The notes below the pieces were generated by a model. It made no database searches. It worked only from the letters and a program-made list of their open reading frames with translations, and was not told the origin of the DNA. A stretch of 64,000 bases of DNA from Paracoccus yeei ATCC BAA-599 (lineage in GTDB: Bacteria; Pseudomonadota; Alphaproteobacteria; Rhodobacterales; Rhodobacteraceae). The first letter of the stretch is position 1. Each line of letters opens with the position of its first letter. The translations under genes were made by a program, and so were the position numbers. The DNA lies in NCBI RefSeq assembly GCF_000622145.1, contig NZ_JHWH01000016.1, positions 1-64,000 of the forward strand. The letters run 5' to 3'. Positions 8,840-18,080 of the stretch are shown one piece after another.

Positions 8840-10927
8840 ATGGCTGGAACCGCGTTAAGCAAACCCACGACGATCGCGACATTGCCGGCCCGCCCGGCGG
8901 CCCCCGCGCCCCGCGACGATGCGGCGGTCATTGCCGGCCGCGATCTGCGCCCCCTGGGCCAGATCCTGCTGGAGGACGGCGCGGTCGATCCCCGGAACCT
9001 GCTGCGCGCCGTCGTCATGCGCCAGCGCCAGTCCGCGCGGCTGGGCGAAATCCTTCTGTCCCACGGCTGGGTCGAGGAAGAGGCGCTGACCCGCGCGCTG
9101 TCGCGGCAATGGCGCGCCTCGGTCATCGACCTTGCGGCGCTGCCGCCCGATCCCCGCCTGGTCGATGCCGTGGGGGCCGGCCTTTGCCTGGCCGAGGGGC
9201 TGGTGCCCTGGCGGCGGGTGGGCGGCGTGACCTTCATCGCGACCTCGCGCCCCGATGCCTTCGATGACCTCATTCCCCGCCTGCCGCGCGATTTCGGCAC
9301 CGTGCGGATGCTGCTCTGTTCGGAAAACGCGGCGCGAGAGGCGGTCCTGAAAAGCCGCCGCACCGCGCTGATCCGCGAGGCCGAGATGCGCGTTCCCGCC
9401 GTCGAAAGCTGCCGGACCCGCAACGAACGCCGCACCGGGCGGATCGCGCTGGGTCTGGTGGGCGGCGCGGCGCTGGGGCTGGTCCTGGCTCCGGTCGCAG
9501 TGATCGCGGTGCTGACCGCCTGGGCGGTGCTGACGCTTTTCGCCTCGATGCTGCTCAAGCTGTTCTCGTTCCAGGCCATCCTGCGCCAGCGCGCGCAGGA
9601 AGCCGCCCTGGCGCGGGCGGCCGCGCGCGGCCAGGTCGCGCGCCCCGAAATGACGGGATCGCTGCCGGTGATCTCGGTCATGGTGCCGATGTTCGCCGAG
9701 GCCGATATCGCCGACCGGCTGATCGGCCGGCTGTCGCGGCTGGATTACCCGCGCGAGCTGATGGACGTCCTGATCGTGGTCGAGGAAACCGACCGCGTGA
9801 CCTGCGACGCGCTGGCGCAGGTGCAGCTGCCGCGCTGGATGCGTGTCGTCAGGGTGCCGGACGGTCCGATCCGCACCAAGCCCCGGGCGCTGAACTATGC
9901 ACTGAACTTCTGCCGGGGCAGCATCATCGGGGTCTGGGACGCCGAGGACCGGCCCGAGCCCGACCAGTTGCACAAGGTTGCCCGCGGCTTTCACTTCGCG
10001 GCGCCGGACGTGGCCTGCCTGCAGGGCGTGCTGGATTACTACAACCCTCGGACCAACTGGCTGTCGCGTGCCTTCACGATGGAATACGCGGCCTGGTTCC
10101 GCGGTACGCTCGCCGGAGCCGCCGCACTGGACCTGGTGGTGCCCCTGGGCGGCACGACACTGTTCTTTCGCCGCGACCTGCTGGAGCGGGTCGGCGCGTG
10201 GGATGCCTGGAACGTGACCGAGGATTGCGACCTGGGCGTGCGCCTGACCCGGCGCGGCTATCGCACGCAGATGCTGGACACCGTCACGCATGAGGAGGCC
10301 TGCTGCCGCCTGGTTCCCTGGATCAAGCAGCGGTCGCGCTGGCTCAAGGGCTTCGTCATGACCTGGGGCGTGCACATGCGCGACCCGGTGGGGCTGTGGC
10401 GCGACCTGGGCACGCGGCGGTTCGTCGCCCTGCAGGTCCAGCTTGCGGCCTCGGTCTCGCAATACCTGCTGGCACCCGTGCTCTGGAGCCTGTGGCTGCT
10501 CAGCCTGGGGCTGCCCCATCCGGTCCGGGGCCTGCTCGAGGGCCGGCTGGGCGGCAATGCCATCGCCCTGCTCTTTTCGCTGTTCCTGCTGGCCGAGTTC
10601 CTGAACATGGCCATTGCCGCCTGGGCGGTCCGGGGACGGACCCACCGCCACCTGCTGCCCTGGGTCGCGACCCTGCACCTGTATTTCCCGCTGGGCTGCC
10701 TGGCCGCCTGGAAGGCGATCTATGAGGTCGTGGCCAAGCCCTTCTACTGGGACAAGACCCAGCACGGCATCTTTGATGCCGCCGAAGAGGGCGCGATTGC
10801 CGTCCCCGACGCCCCTGCCGCGCTGATCCCCCTGCGCCGCACGGGACCGGCTGGCGCGGCCGCCCCGCAGCCCAAGGGTGCGGCGCAGGACCCCGGCCCC
10901 GTCCCGCTCTTGGGCCGGATCGGCTGA
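8840..10927 (+). CDS. membrane glycosyltransferase family 2 with N-terminal GSPII_E_N-like domain
   Basis: A 695-aa fusion. Residues about 35-180 look like the N-terminal domain of type II secretion/pilus ATPases (GSPII_E_N/MshEN type): LGQILLEDGAVDPRNLLRAV and LGEILLSHGWVEEEALTRAL are its paired repeats. Two hydrophobic helices follow at about 203-248. A processive GT2 domain comes next, with DAED (367-370), TEDCDLG (460-466) and the QRSRW motif (497-501) of cellulose/hyaluronan-synthase-like enzymes. Four or so C-terminal helices complete it. It probably builds or exports a surface polysaccharide; MshEN-type domains bind cyclic di-GMP in some proteins, so control by that signal is possible. 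It stands alone, 74 bases after carA. Confidence 0.85.
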   Translation: MAGTALSKPTTIATLPARPAAPAPRDDAAVIAGRDLRPLGQILLEDGAVDPRNLLRAVVMRQRQSARLGEILLSHGWVEEEALTRALSRQWRASVIDLAALPPDPRLVDAVGAGLCLAEGLVPWRRVGGVTFIATSRPDAFDDLIPRLPRDFGTVRMLLCSENAAREAVLKSRRTALIREAEMRVPAVESCRTRNERRTGRIALGLVGGAALGLVLAPVAVIAVLTAWAVLTLFASMLLKLFSFQAILRQRAQEAALARAAARGQVARPEMTGSLPVISVMVPMFAEADIADRLIGRLSRLDYPRELMDVLIVVEETDRVTCDALAQVQLPRWMRVVRVPDGPIRTKPRALNYALNFCRGSIIGVWDAEDRPEPDQLHKVARGFHFAAPDVACLQGVLDYYNPRTNWLSRAFTMEYAAWFRGTLAGAAALDLVVPLGGTTLFFRRDLLERVGAWDAWNVTEDCDLGVRLTRRGYRTQMLDTVTHEEACCRLVPWIKQRSRWLKGFVMTWGVHMRDPVGLWRDLGTRRFVALQVQLAASVSQYLLAPVLWSLWLLSLGLPHPVRGLLEGRLGGNAIALLFSLFLLAEFLNMAIAAWAVRGRTHRHLLPWVATLHLYFPLGCLAAWKAIYEVVAKPFYWDKTQHGIFDAAEEGAIAVPDAPAALIPLRRTGPAGAAAPQPKGAAQDPGPVPLLGRIG

Positions 10928-11015
10928 ACCAGCCGGCCCGAGCATGGCTTGCCCGCCATCACCCATTCGCACTGGCCGCCCGCACCCGGGCGGCGCAGCC
11001 TTGTTCCGCAGCCGA

Positions 11016-13838
11016 TCAAGGCGCGGCGCCGGCCTGTTCCGCCTCGGCCATCAGCTGATCGATCACCTGGCCCGCCTGCTCGACGGTTTGCGCCAGGCGC
11101 TCGGACAGGGCGGCCAGCGTCTCGGTCCCGGTTTCGCGCAGCAGGAAGGCCTGGCCGCCCTTGCCCAGCGTCTCCATGTCCAGCGGCCGGTCGGTCAGCA
11201 GGCGGCCGGCGCATTGCAGGTTCCACAGGAAGCGCCGGGCCCGGGCCAGGGTCTCGGCCTCGTCCCGGCTGACCAGCCCGGCGCGCGGTCCCGCCCGCAG
11301 CTGCGCCAGCGCCCCCCGGCTGGGCGATCCGGCGCGCAAAGCGAGGCTTTGGGCGACAAGCTCGATGTCCTGCAGCCGGCCGCGGCCGATCTTGGCCTCC
11401 CATGCGCCGTCGGGGGCCTTGGCGGCAAAGATCCGGGCCCGCATCTCGGCCAGATCGGGCATGACGCGCGGATCGCCCCCGCGCGCCTTGAGCACCCCGA
11501 TGCGCAGGGCCTCGACCTCGTCGGCCAGGCGCGCGGCGTCCGCGCCGCAGCCGCCGATCACCCGGGCGCGGGTCAGGGCCAGATGCTCCCACGTCCAGGC
11601 CTCGGTCATCTGGTAGTCGCGGAAGCTTTGTACCGAGGTCGCGACCGGCCCCTGCCGCCCCGAGGGGCGCAGACGCATGTCCACCTCGTAAAGCCGCCCG
11701 GCCGAGGTCGGCGCCGAAAGCGCGGTGATGACGGCCTGCGTCAGCCGCGCGTAATAGGCGCGCGGCGCGAGCGGTTTCGGCCCGTCCGAGACCTCGGCCC
11801 CGGCCGCGTCATAGATCACGATCAGGTCCAGGTCCGAACCGGCGTTCAGTTGCCGCGCCCCGAGCGAGCCCATGCCCAGCACGACCGCACCGCGGCCGGG
11901 CGGCGGGCCGTGGCGCCAGCCGAATTCGTCCGCGACGACGGGGAACAGGGCGCCCACGGCCGCATCGGCGATGTCGGCATATTGGCTGCCCGCCTCTTCG
12001 GCGCCGATCAGGGCGCGCAGGTGGTGGACGCCGGTGCGGAACTGCCATTCATGCGCCCAGCGACGGGCCGCGTCCAGCGCGCGTTCATAGCCGCCGTCGG
12101 GCGCTGCAAGCACGTTGGCAAGCACCTGCTCAAGCTGCTTTTGCAGGTCCGCCGCGCCCGGCCATTCCGAAAAGAAGCTGCCGCCCAGCACCGCGTCCAG
12201 CACTTCGGCATGGCGGCCCAGATAGGCTGCAAGTCCCGGCGCGGTGCCGCAGATGTCGACGATCAGGTCGATCAGCTGGGGGTTGGCCTCGAACAGGGAA
12301 AAAAGCTGCACCCCGGCGGGCAGCCCCGCCAGGAAGGTGTCGAACCGCGCGAGCGCCTCGCCGGCATGGGCGGCGGCGGAGAGGCGCGTCAGCAGTTCGG
12401 GCTCGATCCGGGCAAAGACCTGGCGCGCGCGTTCCGAGCGCAGCGCGGGATAGGTCCGCCAACGCTCGACGATCGCCTCGGATTCCGGGGAAAGCGCGGG
12501 CCGGCTGCGCTGATCCGCGGGAGCGAAGAAATCCGCCGTCAGCGCCTCGACCCGCTCCAGCCGCCGGACAAGCCGCGCCGACCAGGCCGAGGCATCGGGC
12601 TCGCCCATCATGTGGGCAATGGTCGCGATCCCTTCGGACGTCGCGGGGACCAGATGGGTCTGGGCGTCGTTGACCATCTGGATGCGATGCTCGATCTCGC
12701 GGTGCTCGCGGTAATGCTCGGTCAGTTCGACCGCGACCTCGGTGGGCACCCAGCCCTTCTCAGCCAGGCGCGCAAGCCCCTGAACGGTGCCGCGCACCCG
12801 CAGGTCGGGGTCGCGGCCACCGGCGATCAGCTGCCGGGTCTGGGTAAAGAACTCGATTTCCCGGATGCCGCCCTGGCCCAGCTTCATGTTGTGGCCGGGC
12901 ACATCGATGCGGCCGTTCAGGCCCTTGTGGGCGCGGATGCGGCGGCGCATGTCGTCGGTGTCCTGGATGGTGGCGAAGTCCAGGTGCCGGCGCCAGACGA
13001 AGGGATCGAGTTCGCGCAGGAAGCGTTCGCCCACCGCCAGGTTGCCGCCGCAGGGGCGCGCCTTGATATAGGCGCCGCGTTCCCAGGTGCGGCCCTCGGC
13101 CTCGTAATATCCCAGCGCCGCCGAAACCGAGATGCAGACCGGCGTCACCGCCGCATCGGGCCGCAGCCGCAGGTCGGTGCGAAAGACATAGCCCTGGTCG
13201 GTGTTGTCCGAGATGGTCGCGGCCGCCTTGCGCGTGGCGCGGATCAGGGCGGCGCGCGCCTCGTGCTGGTCGTCCGGGTCATAGGCGGCATCGTCGTAGA
13301 ACACGATCAGGTCGATGTCCGAGGAATAGTTCAGCTCTCCCGCGCCCATCTTGCCCATGGCGAGCGCGGTGACCCCGCCCGCGTCCGACCCGGTGGGCGG
13401 CAGCTTGCCGCGCGCAGCCTCGTGCGCGACATGGATGCGCAGTGCAAGGTCGGTCGCACGGTCGGCCAGGCCGGTCAGGGCGCCCGTCACCTGGTCCAGC
13501 CGCCAAATGCCCCCCAGGTCGCACAGCGCCGCCCAAAGCGCGATCCGCCGCTTGGCCTGCCTCAGCGCCGGCCCCAGGGCGTCGGCGGCCAGGTGCTGGA
13601 ACCCGGCGGTTTCCTGCGCCACCACATCGGCATCGGCGGCCGAGGCATCGGCCAGCCGGTCCGCCAGCCAGTCGGCCTCGCGCTGGATCAGCCCAGCCAG
13701 ATAGGGGCTGCAACCGGCGGCGCCCCGGACCAGATCGGCCAGCACCGGATCGGCGATGCCGGCGCGGTCGACCGCGGACTGGCCGCGCGCGGGGTCGATG
13801 GGAATCGGCAGGCGGGTGATGCGCGATGCAAGGGTCAT
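11016..13838 (-). CDS. glnE: bifunctional glutamine synthetase adenylyltransferase/deadenylyltransferase
   Basis: Regulates glutamine synthetase by adding or removing AMP in response to PII and glutamine. The 940-aa length is typical. Two nucleotidyltransferase halves are visible. The deadenylylase half has GKMGAGELNYSSDIDLIVFY at 162-181. The adenylylase half has GMGSLGARQLNAGSDLDLIVIYD around 640-665. Each is followed by the GlnD/UTase-like helical region (for example NMKLGQGGIREIEFFTQ in the N half and GRGRLQDIELVAQSLAL in the C half). It converges with the glycosyltransferase gene and diverges from bpt/ate. Confidence 0.96.
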   Translation of the reverse strand: MTLASRITRLPIPIDPARGQSAVDRAGIADPVLADLVRGAAGCSPYLAGLIQREADWLADRLADASAADADVVAQETAGFQHLAADALGPALRQAKRRIALWAALCDLGGIWRLDQVTGALTGLADRATDLALRIHVAHEAARGKLPPTGSDAGGVTALAMGKMGAGELNYSSDIDLIVFYDDAAYDPDDQHEARAALIRATRKAAATISDNTDQGYVFRTDLRLRPDAAVTPVCISVSAALGYYEAEGRTWERGAYIKARPCGGNLAVGERFLRELDPFVWRRHLDFATIQDTDDMRRRIRAHKGLNGRIDVPGHNMKLGQGGIREIEFFTQTRQLIAGGRDPDLRVRGTVQGLARLAEKGWVPTEVAVELTEHYREHREIEHRIQMVNDAQTHLVPATSEGIATIAHMMGEPDASAWSARLVRRLERVEALTADFFAPADQRSRPALSPESEAIVERWRTYPALRSERARQVFARIEPELLTRLSAAAHAGEALARFDTFLAGLPAGVQLFSLFEANPQLIDLIVDICGTAPGLAAYLGRHAEVLDAVLGGSFFSEWPGAADLQKQLEQVLANVLAAPDGGYERALDAARRWAHEWQFRTGVHHLRALIGAEEAGSQYADIADAAVGALFPVVADEFGWRHGPPPGRGAVVLGMGSLGARQLNAGSDLDLIVIYDAAGAEVSDGPKPLAPRAYYARLTQAVITALSAPTSAGRLYEVDMRLRPSGRQGPVATSVQSFRDYQMTEAWTWEHLALTRARVIGGCGADAARLADEVEALRIGVLKARGGDPRVMPDLAEMRARIFAAKAPDGAWEAKIGRGRLQDIELVAQSLALRAGSPSRGALAQLRAGPRAGLVSRDEAETLARARRFLWNLQCAGRLLTDRPLDMETLGKGGQAFLLRETGTETLAALSERLAQTVEQAGQVIDQLMAEAEQAGAAP

Positions 13839-14127
13839 GGCGCGACCCTAGCGGGCGGCGGGGCAAGGTCAATGCCGGGCGGGCCGCGGCGGAACCCGCG
13901 CCGCATGGCCCGCGTTTCCATCGCCACGACGATCCCGCAAATCGTGGCGTTCCATCAAAAACTTGCGGTTTCGCCGCTTGGCGCGGGGGGGAACTGTTGC
14001 TAGGCTTTGCCCCACCGTCCGACCCAGGAAAGTCCCTTCACCCCTTTCGATTCCCGATGCGCGCGCACAGCAACACCCTTCATAGGTCCCGCGGGGACAT
14101 TGGCGCGGCCGGAAAGGGGCACGGCTG

Positions 14128-14961
14128 ATGCGGCACTCCTTGCCCCATGCCCCGCAGTTCTATGTCACCGCACCGCAGCCCTGCCCCTATCTGCACGGCC
14201 GCGCGGAACGCAAGCTGTTCACCGCGCTCGCCGGCGATTCGGCCAACGAACTGAACAACGCCCTGTCCCGGCAGGGCTTTCGCCGGTCGCAGAACGTGCT
14301 GTACCGGCCCAGTTGCGAAAGCTGCGTGGCCTGCATGTCGGCGCGCATCCGGGTGGGCGAATTCCAGCCCTCGCGCACGCAGCGGCGCATCGGGCGGCGC
14401 AACGCGCAGCTGCGGCGCCTGGCCACCAGCGCCTGGGCGACCGAGGAACAGTACGAGCTGTTCCGCCGCTATCTGGACGAACGCCATGCCGACGGCGGCA
14501 TGGCCGACATGGACATCTTCGAATTCGCCGCGATGATCGAGGAAACCCCTGTCCGCACCCGCGTCATCGAATACCGCGCGACCGAGCCGGGCAGCCCGCC
14601 CTCGGACAGCGACAGGCTGGCGGCGGTCTGCCTGACCGATGTGCTGGATGACGGGCTGAGCCTGGTCTACAGCTTCTACGACCCGCGGATGGAGCCGGCG
14701 AGTCTGGGAACATACATCATCCTGGACCATATCGAACTGGCGCGCAGCGCGGGACTGCCCTTCGTCTATCTGGGCTACTGGGTGCCGGGCAGTCGCAAGA
14801 TGGACTACAAGGCGCGGTTCTCCGCGCTGGAAATCTACAAGGGCGGGGTCTGGCAGCCGATCGGCGACCCCGCGCAGCACAGCTCCGACATTCACCCCCT
14901 GTCGGTCGATCCGATCGTCGAACAGGTGGCGCGCATCACCTTGCCTCCAAAGCCGCGATGA
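14128..14961 (+). CDS. bpt: aspartate/glutamate leucyltransferase (Bpt/Ate family)
   Basis: Transfers an amino acid, probably leucine, from aminoacyl-tRNA to proteins bearing an N-terminal Asp or Glu, making them N-end-rule substrates for ClpS/ClpAP. The 277-aa length is normal for bacterial Bpt. N-terminal [16 protein letters not shown] and the [17 protein letters not shown] cysteine region are diagnostic, as are [16 protein letters not shown] and [21 protein letters not shown] later. ATG at 14128 follows AAGGGG by 8 bases. The family is old enough that arginyltransferase is also used as a name; the leucyl assignment is from family knowledge. Confidence 0.93.
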   Translation: MRHSLPHAPQFYVTAPQPCPYLHGRAERKLFTALAGDSANELNNALSRQGFRRSQNVLYRPSCESCVACMSARIRVGEFQPSRTQRRIGRRNAQLRRLATSAWATEEQYELFRRYLDERHADGGMADMDIFEFAAMIEETPVRTRVIEYRATEPGSPPSDSDRLAAVCLTDVLDDGLSLVYSFYDPRMEPASLGTYIILDHIELARSAGLPFVYLGYWVPGSRKMDYKARFSALEIYKGGVWQPIGDPAQHSSDIHPLSVDPIVEQVARITLPPKPR

Positions 14962-15040
14962 ATATTACCCTTTTTGCCTCATATCAGAAATAAAATTACA
15001 ATAATTCGTCATCACGCGTCATTTTCTTGGACAATCGCCA

Positions 15041-15069
15041 TTGACCGCGCCCGCTTGGCCCCATAGGTT
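15041..15069 (+). promoter_or_regulatory. probable ilvBN promoter
   Basis: TTGACC at 15041-15046 and TAGGTT at 15064-15069 are separated by 17 bases, followed by a leader of about 60 bases to ilvB. It lies at the end of an unusually AT-rich stretch (about 14960-15035) for this genome. The -35 is good and the -10 is weak but of a kind seen in this group. Confidence 0.5.
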
Positions 15070-15134
15070 CCGGCGACGCGGCCTGGCCGGCCCAAAGGCC
15101 GGCGGCCGCAGGAACCAGGATGGGAGAATGGGAC

Positions 15135-16892
15135 ATGTCCCGAAGCATGACGGGTGCAAGGATGGTTATCGAAGCTCTGCGCGATCAGGGCGTCGACACC
15201 GTATTCGGCTATCCGGGCGGGGCGGTGCTACCCATCTATGACGAGATCTTTCAGCAGAACGACATCAAGCACATCCTGGTGCGCCACGAACAGGGCGCCG
15301 TCCACATGGCCGAGGGCTATGCGCGTTCGACCGGCAAGCCGGGCGTCGTCCTGGTCACCTCGGGGCCCGGGGCGACCAACGCGGTCACGGGGCTGACCGA
15401 TGCGCTGCTGGATTCGATCCCGCTGGTCGTCCTGTCGGGCCAGGTCCCGACCTTCCTGATCGGCACCGACGGCTTCCAGGAAGCGGACACGGTCGGCATC
15501 ACCCGGCCCTGCACCAAGCACAACTGGCTGGTCAAGGAAACCGACGAGCTGGCGGCGACGATCCACAAGGCGTTCCATGTCGCGACGTCGGGCCGGCCCG
15601 GGCCGGTGCTGGTCGACATTCCCAAGGACGTTCAATTCGCGACCGGCGACTATGTGGGGCCGAAGCAGATCGAGACGCCCAGCTACCAGCCCGCGAAGAA
15701 GGGCAATCTCGACGCGATCACCCGCCTGGTCGAGTTGATGGAGAAAGCCGACCGACCGATCCTTTACACCGGCGGCGGCGTCATCAACTCGGGCACCGGG
15801 GCCAGCCAGCTGCTGCGCGAACTGGCCGATGCGACGGGCTTCCCGGTCACCTCGACCCTGATGGGCCTGGGCGCCTATCCCGCCGCGGGCAAGGGCTGGA
15901 TCGGCATGCTGGGCATGCACGGCCTGTACGAAGCCAACATGGCCATGCACGACTGCGACCTGATGATCGCGGTCGGCGCGCGGTTCGACGACCGCATCAC
16001 CGGGCGGGTGGCGGATTTCAGCCCCGGCTCGGTCAAGGCCCAGATCGACATCGACCCCAGTTCCATCAACAAGGTGATCCATGTCGACCTGCCCATCGTC
16101 GGCGATGTGGGCCATGTGCTCGAGGACCTGCTGAAGGTCTGGAAATCGCGCGGCCGCCGCGTGAACCAGGCCGGGCTGACCCAGTGGTGGGCGCAGATCG
16201 AGGCGTGGAAGTCGGTGAAATGCCTGAACTATCGCAACTCGGACAAGGTCATCAAGCCGCAGCACGCGCTGGAACGGCTTGAGGCGCTGACCGCGCACCG
16301 GCGCGACCGTTATATCACGACCGAGGTCGGCCAGCATCAGATGTGGGCGGCGCAGTTCCTGCAGTTCCAGGACCCGAACCGCTGGATGACCTCGGGGGGC
16401 TTGGGCACCATGGGTTACGGCCTGCCGGCGTCCATCGGCGTGCAGGTCGCCCACCCGGATGCCCTGGTCATCAACGTCGCGGGCGAGGCGTCCTGGCTGA
16501 TGAACATGCAGGAAATGGGCACGGCGGTGCAGTTCCGCGCCCCGGTCAAGCAGTTCATCCTGAACAACGAACGCCTGGGCATGGTGCGGCAATGGCAGCA
16601 GTTGCTGCACGGCGAACGCTATAGCCAGAGCTGGTCGGAAAGCCTGCCCGATTTCGTCAAGCTGGCCGAGGCATTCGGCTGCAAGGGCCGGCTGGTCAGC
16701 GATCCGGCCGATCTGGATGCCGCCATCCAGGAGATGCTGGACTATGACGGCCCCTTCATCCTGGACGTGATGGTCGAAAAGCACGAGAACTGCTTCCCGA
16801 TGATCCCGTCGGGCAAGCCGCATAACGAAATGCTGCTGGGCGAAACCTCGACCGAGGGCGCCATCACCGGCACCGGCGCCGCGCTGGTCTGA
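15135..16892 (+). CDS. ilvB: acetolactate synthase large subunit (acetohydroxyacid synthase III type)
   Basis: Thiamine diphosphate and FAD enzyme making acetolactate or acetohydroxybutyrate, the first common step of valine, leucine and isoleucine synthesis. 585 aa. The catalytic Glu is E52 (VRHEQGAVHMAEGYAR). The C-terminal ThDP region reads NVAGEASWLMNMQEMG then FILNN, with GE in place of the usual GD; this variant is ordinary in alphaproteobacterial enzymes. An in-frame ATG at 15120 is possible. The start at 15135 is preferred because GGGAG lies about 8 bases upstream of it and homologues begin with MSRxMTGA. ilvN follows after 15 bases. Confidence 0.95.
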   Translation: MSRSMTGARMVIEALRDQGVDTVFGYPGGAVLPIYDEIFQQNDIKHILVRHEQGAVHMAEGYARSTGKPGVVLVTSGPGATNAVTGLTDALLDSIPLVVLSGQVPTFLIGTDGFQEADTVGITRPCTKHNWLVKETDELAATIHKAFHVATSGRPGPVLVDIPKDVQFATGDYVGPKQIETPSYQPAKKGNLDAITRLVELMEKADRPILYTGGGVINSGTGASQLLRELADATGFPVTSTLMGLGAYPAAGKGWIGMLGMHGLYEANMAMHDCDLMIAVGARFDDRITGRVADFSPGSVKAQIDIDPSSINKVIHVDLPIVGDVGHVLEDLLKVWKSRGRRVNQAGLTQWWAQIEAWKSVKCLNYRNSDKVIKPQHALERLEALTAHRRDRYITTEVGQHQMWAAQFLQFQDPNRWMTSGGLGTMGYGLPASIGVQVAHPDALVINVAGEASWLMNMQEMGTAVQFRAPVKQFILNNERLGMVRQWQQLLHGERYSQSWSESLPDFVKLAEAFGCKGRLVSDPADLDAAIQEMLDYDGPFILDVMVEKHENCFPMIPSGKPHNEMLLGETSTEGAITGTGAALV

Positions 16893-16907
16893 TCAAGGAA
16901 CGACATC

Positions 16908-17468
16908 ATGGCAGCACTGAACATCCAGAAGGGCGCGTCCAGCCATTCCGCCTATGACCTGCGCGACCCCAATGCCCAGGTCATCGAAAGCCACACCCTG
17001 GCCGTCCTGGTCGAGAACGAGCCGGGGGTGCTGGCGCGCGTCATCGGCCTGTTCGCGGGACGCGGCTACAACATCGATAGCCTGACCGTGGCCGAGGTGG
17101 ACCACCTGGGCCACCGCTCGCGCATCACCATCGTGACGCGCGGCACACCGGCGGTGATCGAGCAGATCAAGGCGCAGCTGGGCCGCATCGTCGTCGTGCA
17201 CGAGGTCCACGACCTGACCGTCGAAGGCCCCAGCGTCGAACGCGAGCTTGGCCTGTTCAAGGTGACGGGCAAGGGCGACAAGCGCGTCGAGGCGCTGCGC
17301 ATCGCCGAGATCTTTCGCGCGAACGTGGTCGATTCGACGCTGGAGAGCTTTGTCTTCGAGATGACGGGCACGCCGGAAAAGCTGGACGCCTTTGCCGAGC
17401 TGATGCGTCCCTTGGGACTGTCGCATCTGGCCCGGACCGGCGTCGCCGCGCTGTCGCGCGGGGCCTGA
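16908..17468 (+). CDS. ilvN: acetolactate synthase small (regulatory) subunit
   Basis: Regulatory partner of the upstream large subunit; binds valine through its ACT domain to give feedback inhibition and stimulates catalysis. 186 aa. The ACT domain covers roughly 28-105 (HTLAVLVENEPGVLARVIGLFAGRGYNIDSLTV). The C-terminal ALS_ss domain contains ELGLFKVTG and RVEALRIAEIFRANVVDSTLESFVFEMTG. About 25 extra N-terminal residues precede the ACT domain, as in other Rhodobacterales. A GC-rich 11-bp stem (17478-17488 with 17498-17508) lies just past the stop, inside the end of the convergent gene, and could slow polymerase. Confidence 0.95.
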   Translation: MAALNIQKGASSHSAYDLRDPNAQVIESHTLAVLVENEPGVLARVIGLFAGRGYNIDSLTVAEVDHLGHRSRITIVTRGTPAVIEQIKAQLGRIVVVHEVHDLTVEGPSVERELGLFKVTGKGDKRVEALRIAEIFRANVVDSTLESFVFEMTGTPEKLDAFAELMRPLGLSHLARTGVAALSRGA

Positions 17469-17472
17469 CGCG

Positions 17473-17823
17473 CTAGCCCGCTGCCGCCACCCGGTGCGGC
17501 GGCAGCGGAGAGGCGTCGCTGGTCAGGCTTTTGTTGGAAATCACGCGCAGAACCGGCTGGCGGCTGCCCTTGGGCGCCGCCATTCCCTTGAGCAGTTCGG
17601 GCAATTCGGAGCATTTCGGGGCCGACACCAACGAGACCCCGCGCGCATAACGCAGCCCGTCGATGGTTTCGCTGTCCAGTTCGACCAGATCGCCCGCTTC
17701 GGGCCAGTCATGTCCCGAGAGCAGGTTGTCGCGTCCTTGCAGATAGGCCAGGGCGGCATGATCTTCGCACCAGATCACAGCCTTTTCCTTCGCCAGACTG
17801 CTCCACAGAATAACGCCGATCAT
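17473..17823 (-). CDS. conserved hypothetical protein
   Basis: A 116-aa soluble protein of unknown function. Its N-terminus (MIGVILWSSLAKEKAVIWCEDHAALAYLQG) resembles small proteins recurrent in Rhodobacterales, where the segment is followed by an acidic beta-rich GDLVELDSE-type region; here that is GDLVELDSETIDGLRYARGV. No catalytic motif is seen. The start at 17823 has a GGGGGC ribosome site 7 bases upstream; the longer open frame would begin inside a terminator-like hairpin. Its stop lies 5 bases from that of convergent ilvN. Confidence 0.65.
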   Translation of the reverse strand: MIGVILWSSLAKEKAVIWCEDHAALAYLQGRDNLLSGHDWPEAGDLVELDSETIDGLRYARGVSLVSAPKCSELPELLKGMAAPKGSRQPVLRVISNKSLTSDASPLPPHRVAAAG

Positions 17824-17837
17824 CAATTGCCCCCAAG

Positions 17838-17860
17838 AAAAAACGCCCGTTCCGGTGGGC
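17838..17860 (-). terminator. weak terminator-like hairpin in leader
   Basis: Reading the minus strand, GCCC and GGGC (17857-17860 with 17845-17848) flank an 8-base loop and are followed by six Ts (17843-17838). The ribosome site of the 116-aa protein follows at once. It may be an attenuator or chance: the stem is only 4-5 bp. Confidence 0.3.
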
Positions 17861-18080
17861 AAGCCTGTCAATCACGGGCTGAAACTATCGGCGAACCTTC
17901 GCGCATGAAAGAGGATTCTTTCGGTAAGTTCCCGCCATACTAGAATTTTCCCCGCCAAAAACGACCATTTTCGCCTTGGACGCGCATGGAGCCTATCCAA
18001 AGACACGTCACGAAGACGGGAAATTCAAGGAATTAACGCCAAGGCGCGCATTTGCGGCAAAGCTGCCACATCTGTCAGAT

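Noticed and set aside
10878..14003. 1041-residue plus-strand frame opposite glnE
   Set aside because: Despite its length, the translation is repetitive Gly/Arg/Gln-rich and mirrors third-position GC bias of glnE.
16480..16560. Missing GDG motif in the IlvB thiamine site
   Set aside because: The GE variant with MNMQE and FILNN is usual in alphaproteobacterial acetolactate synthases, so not a defect.
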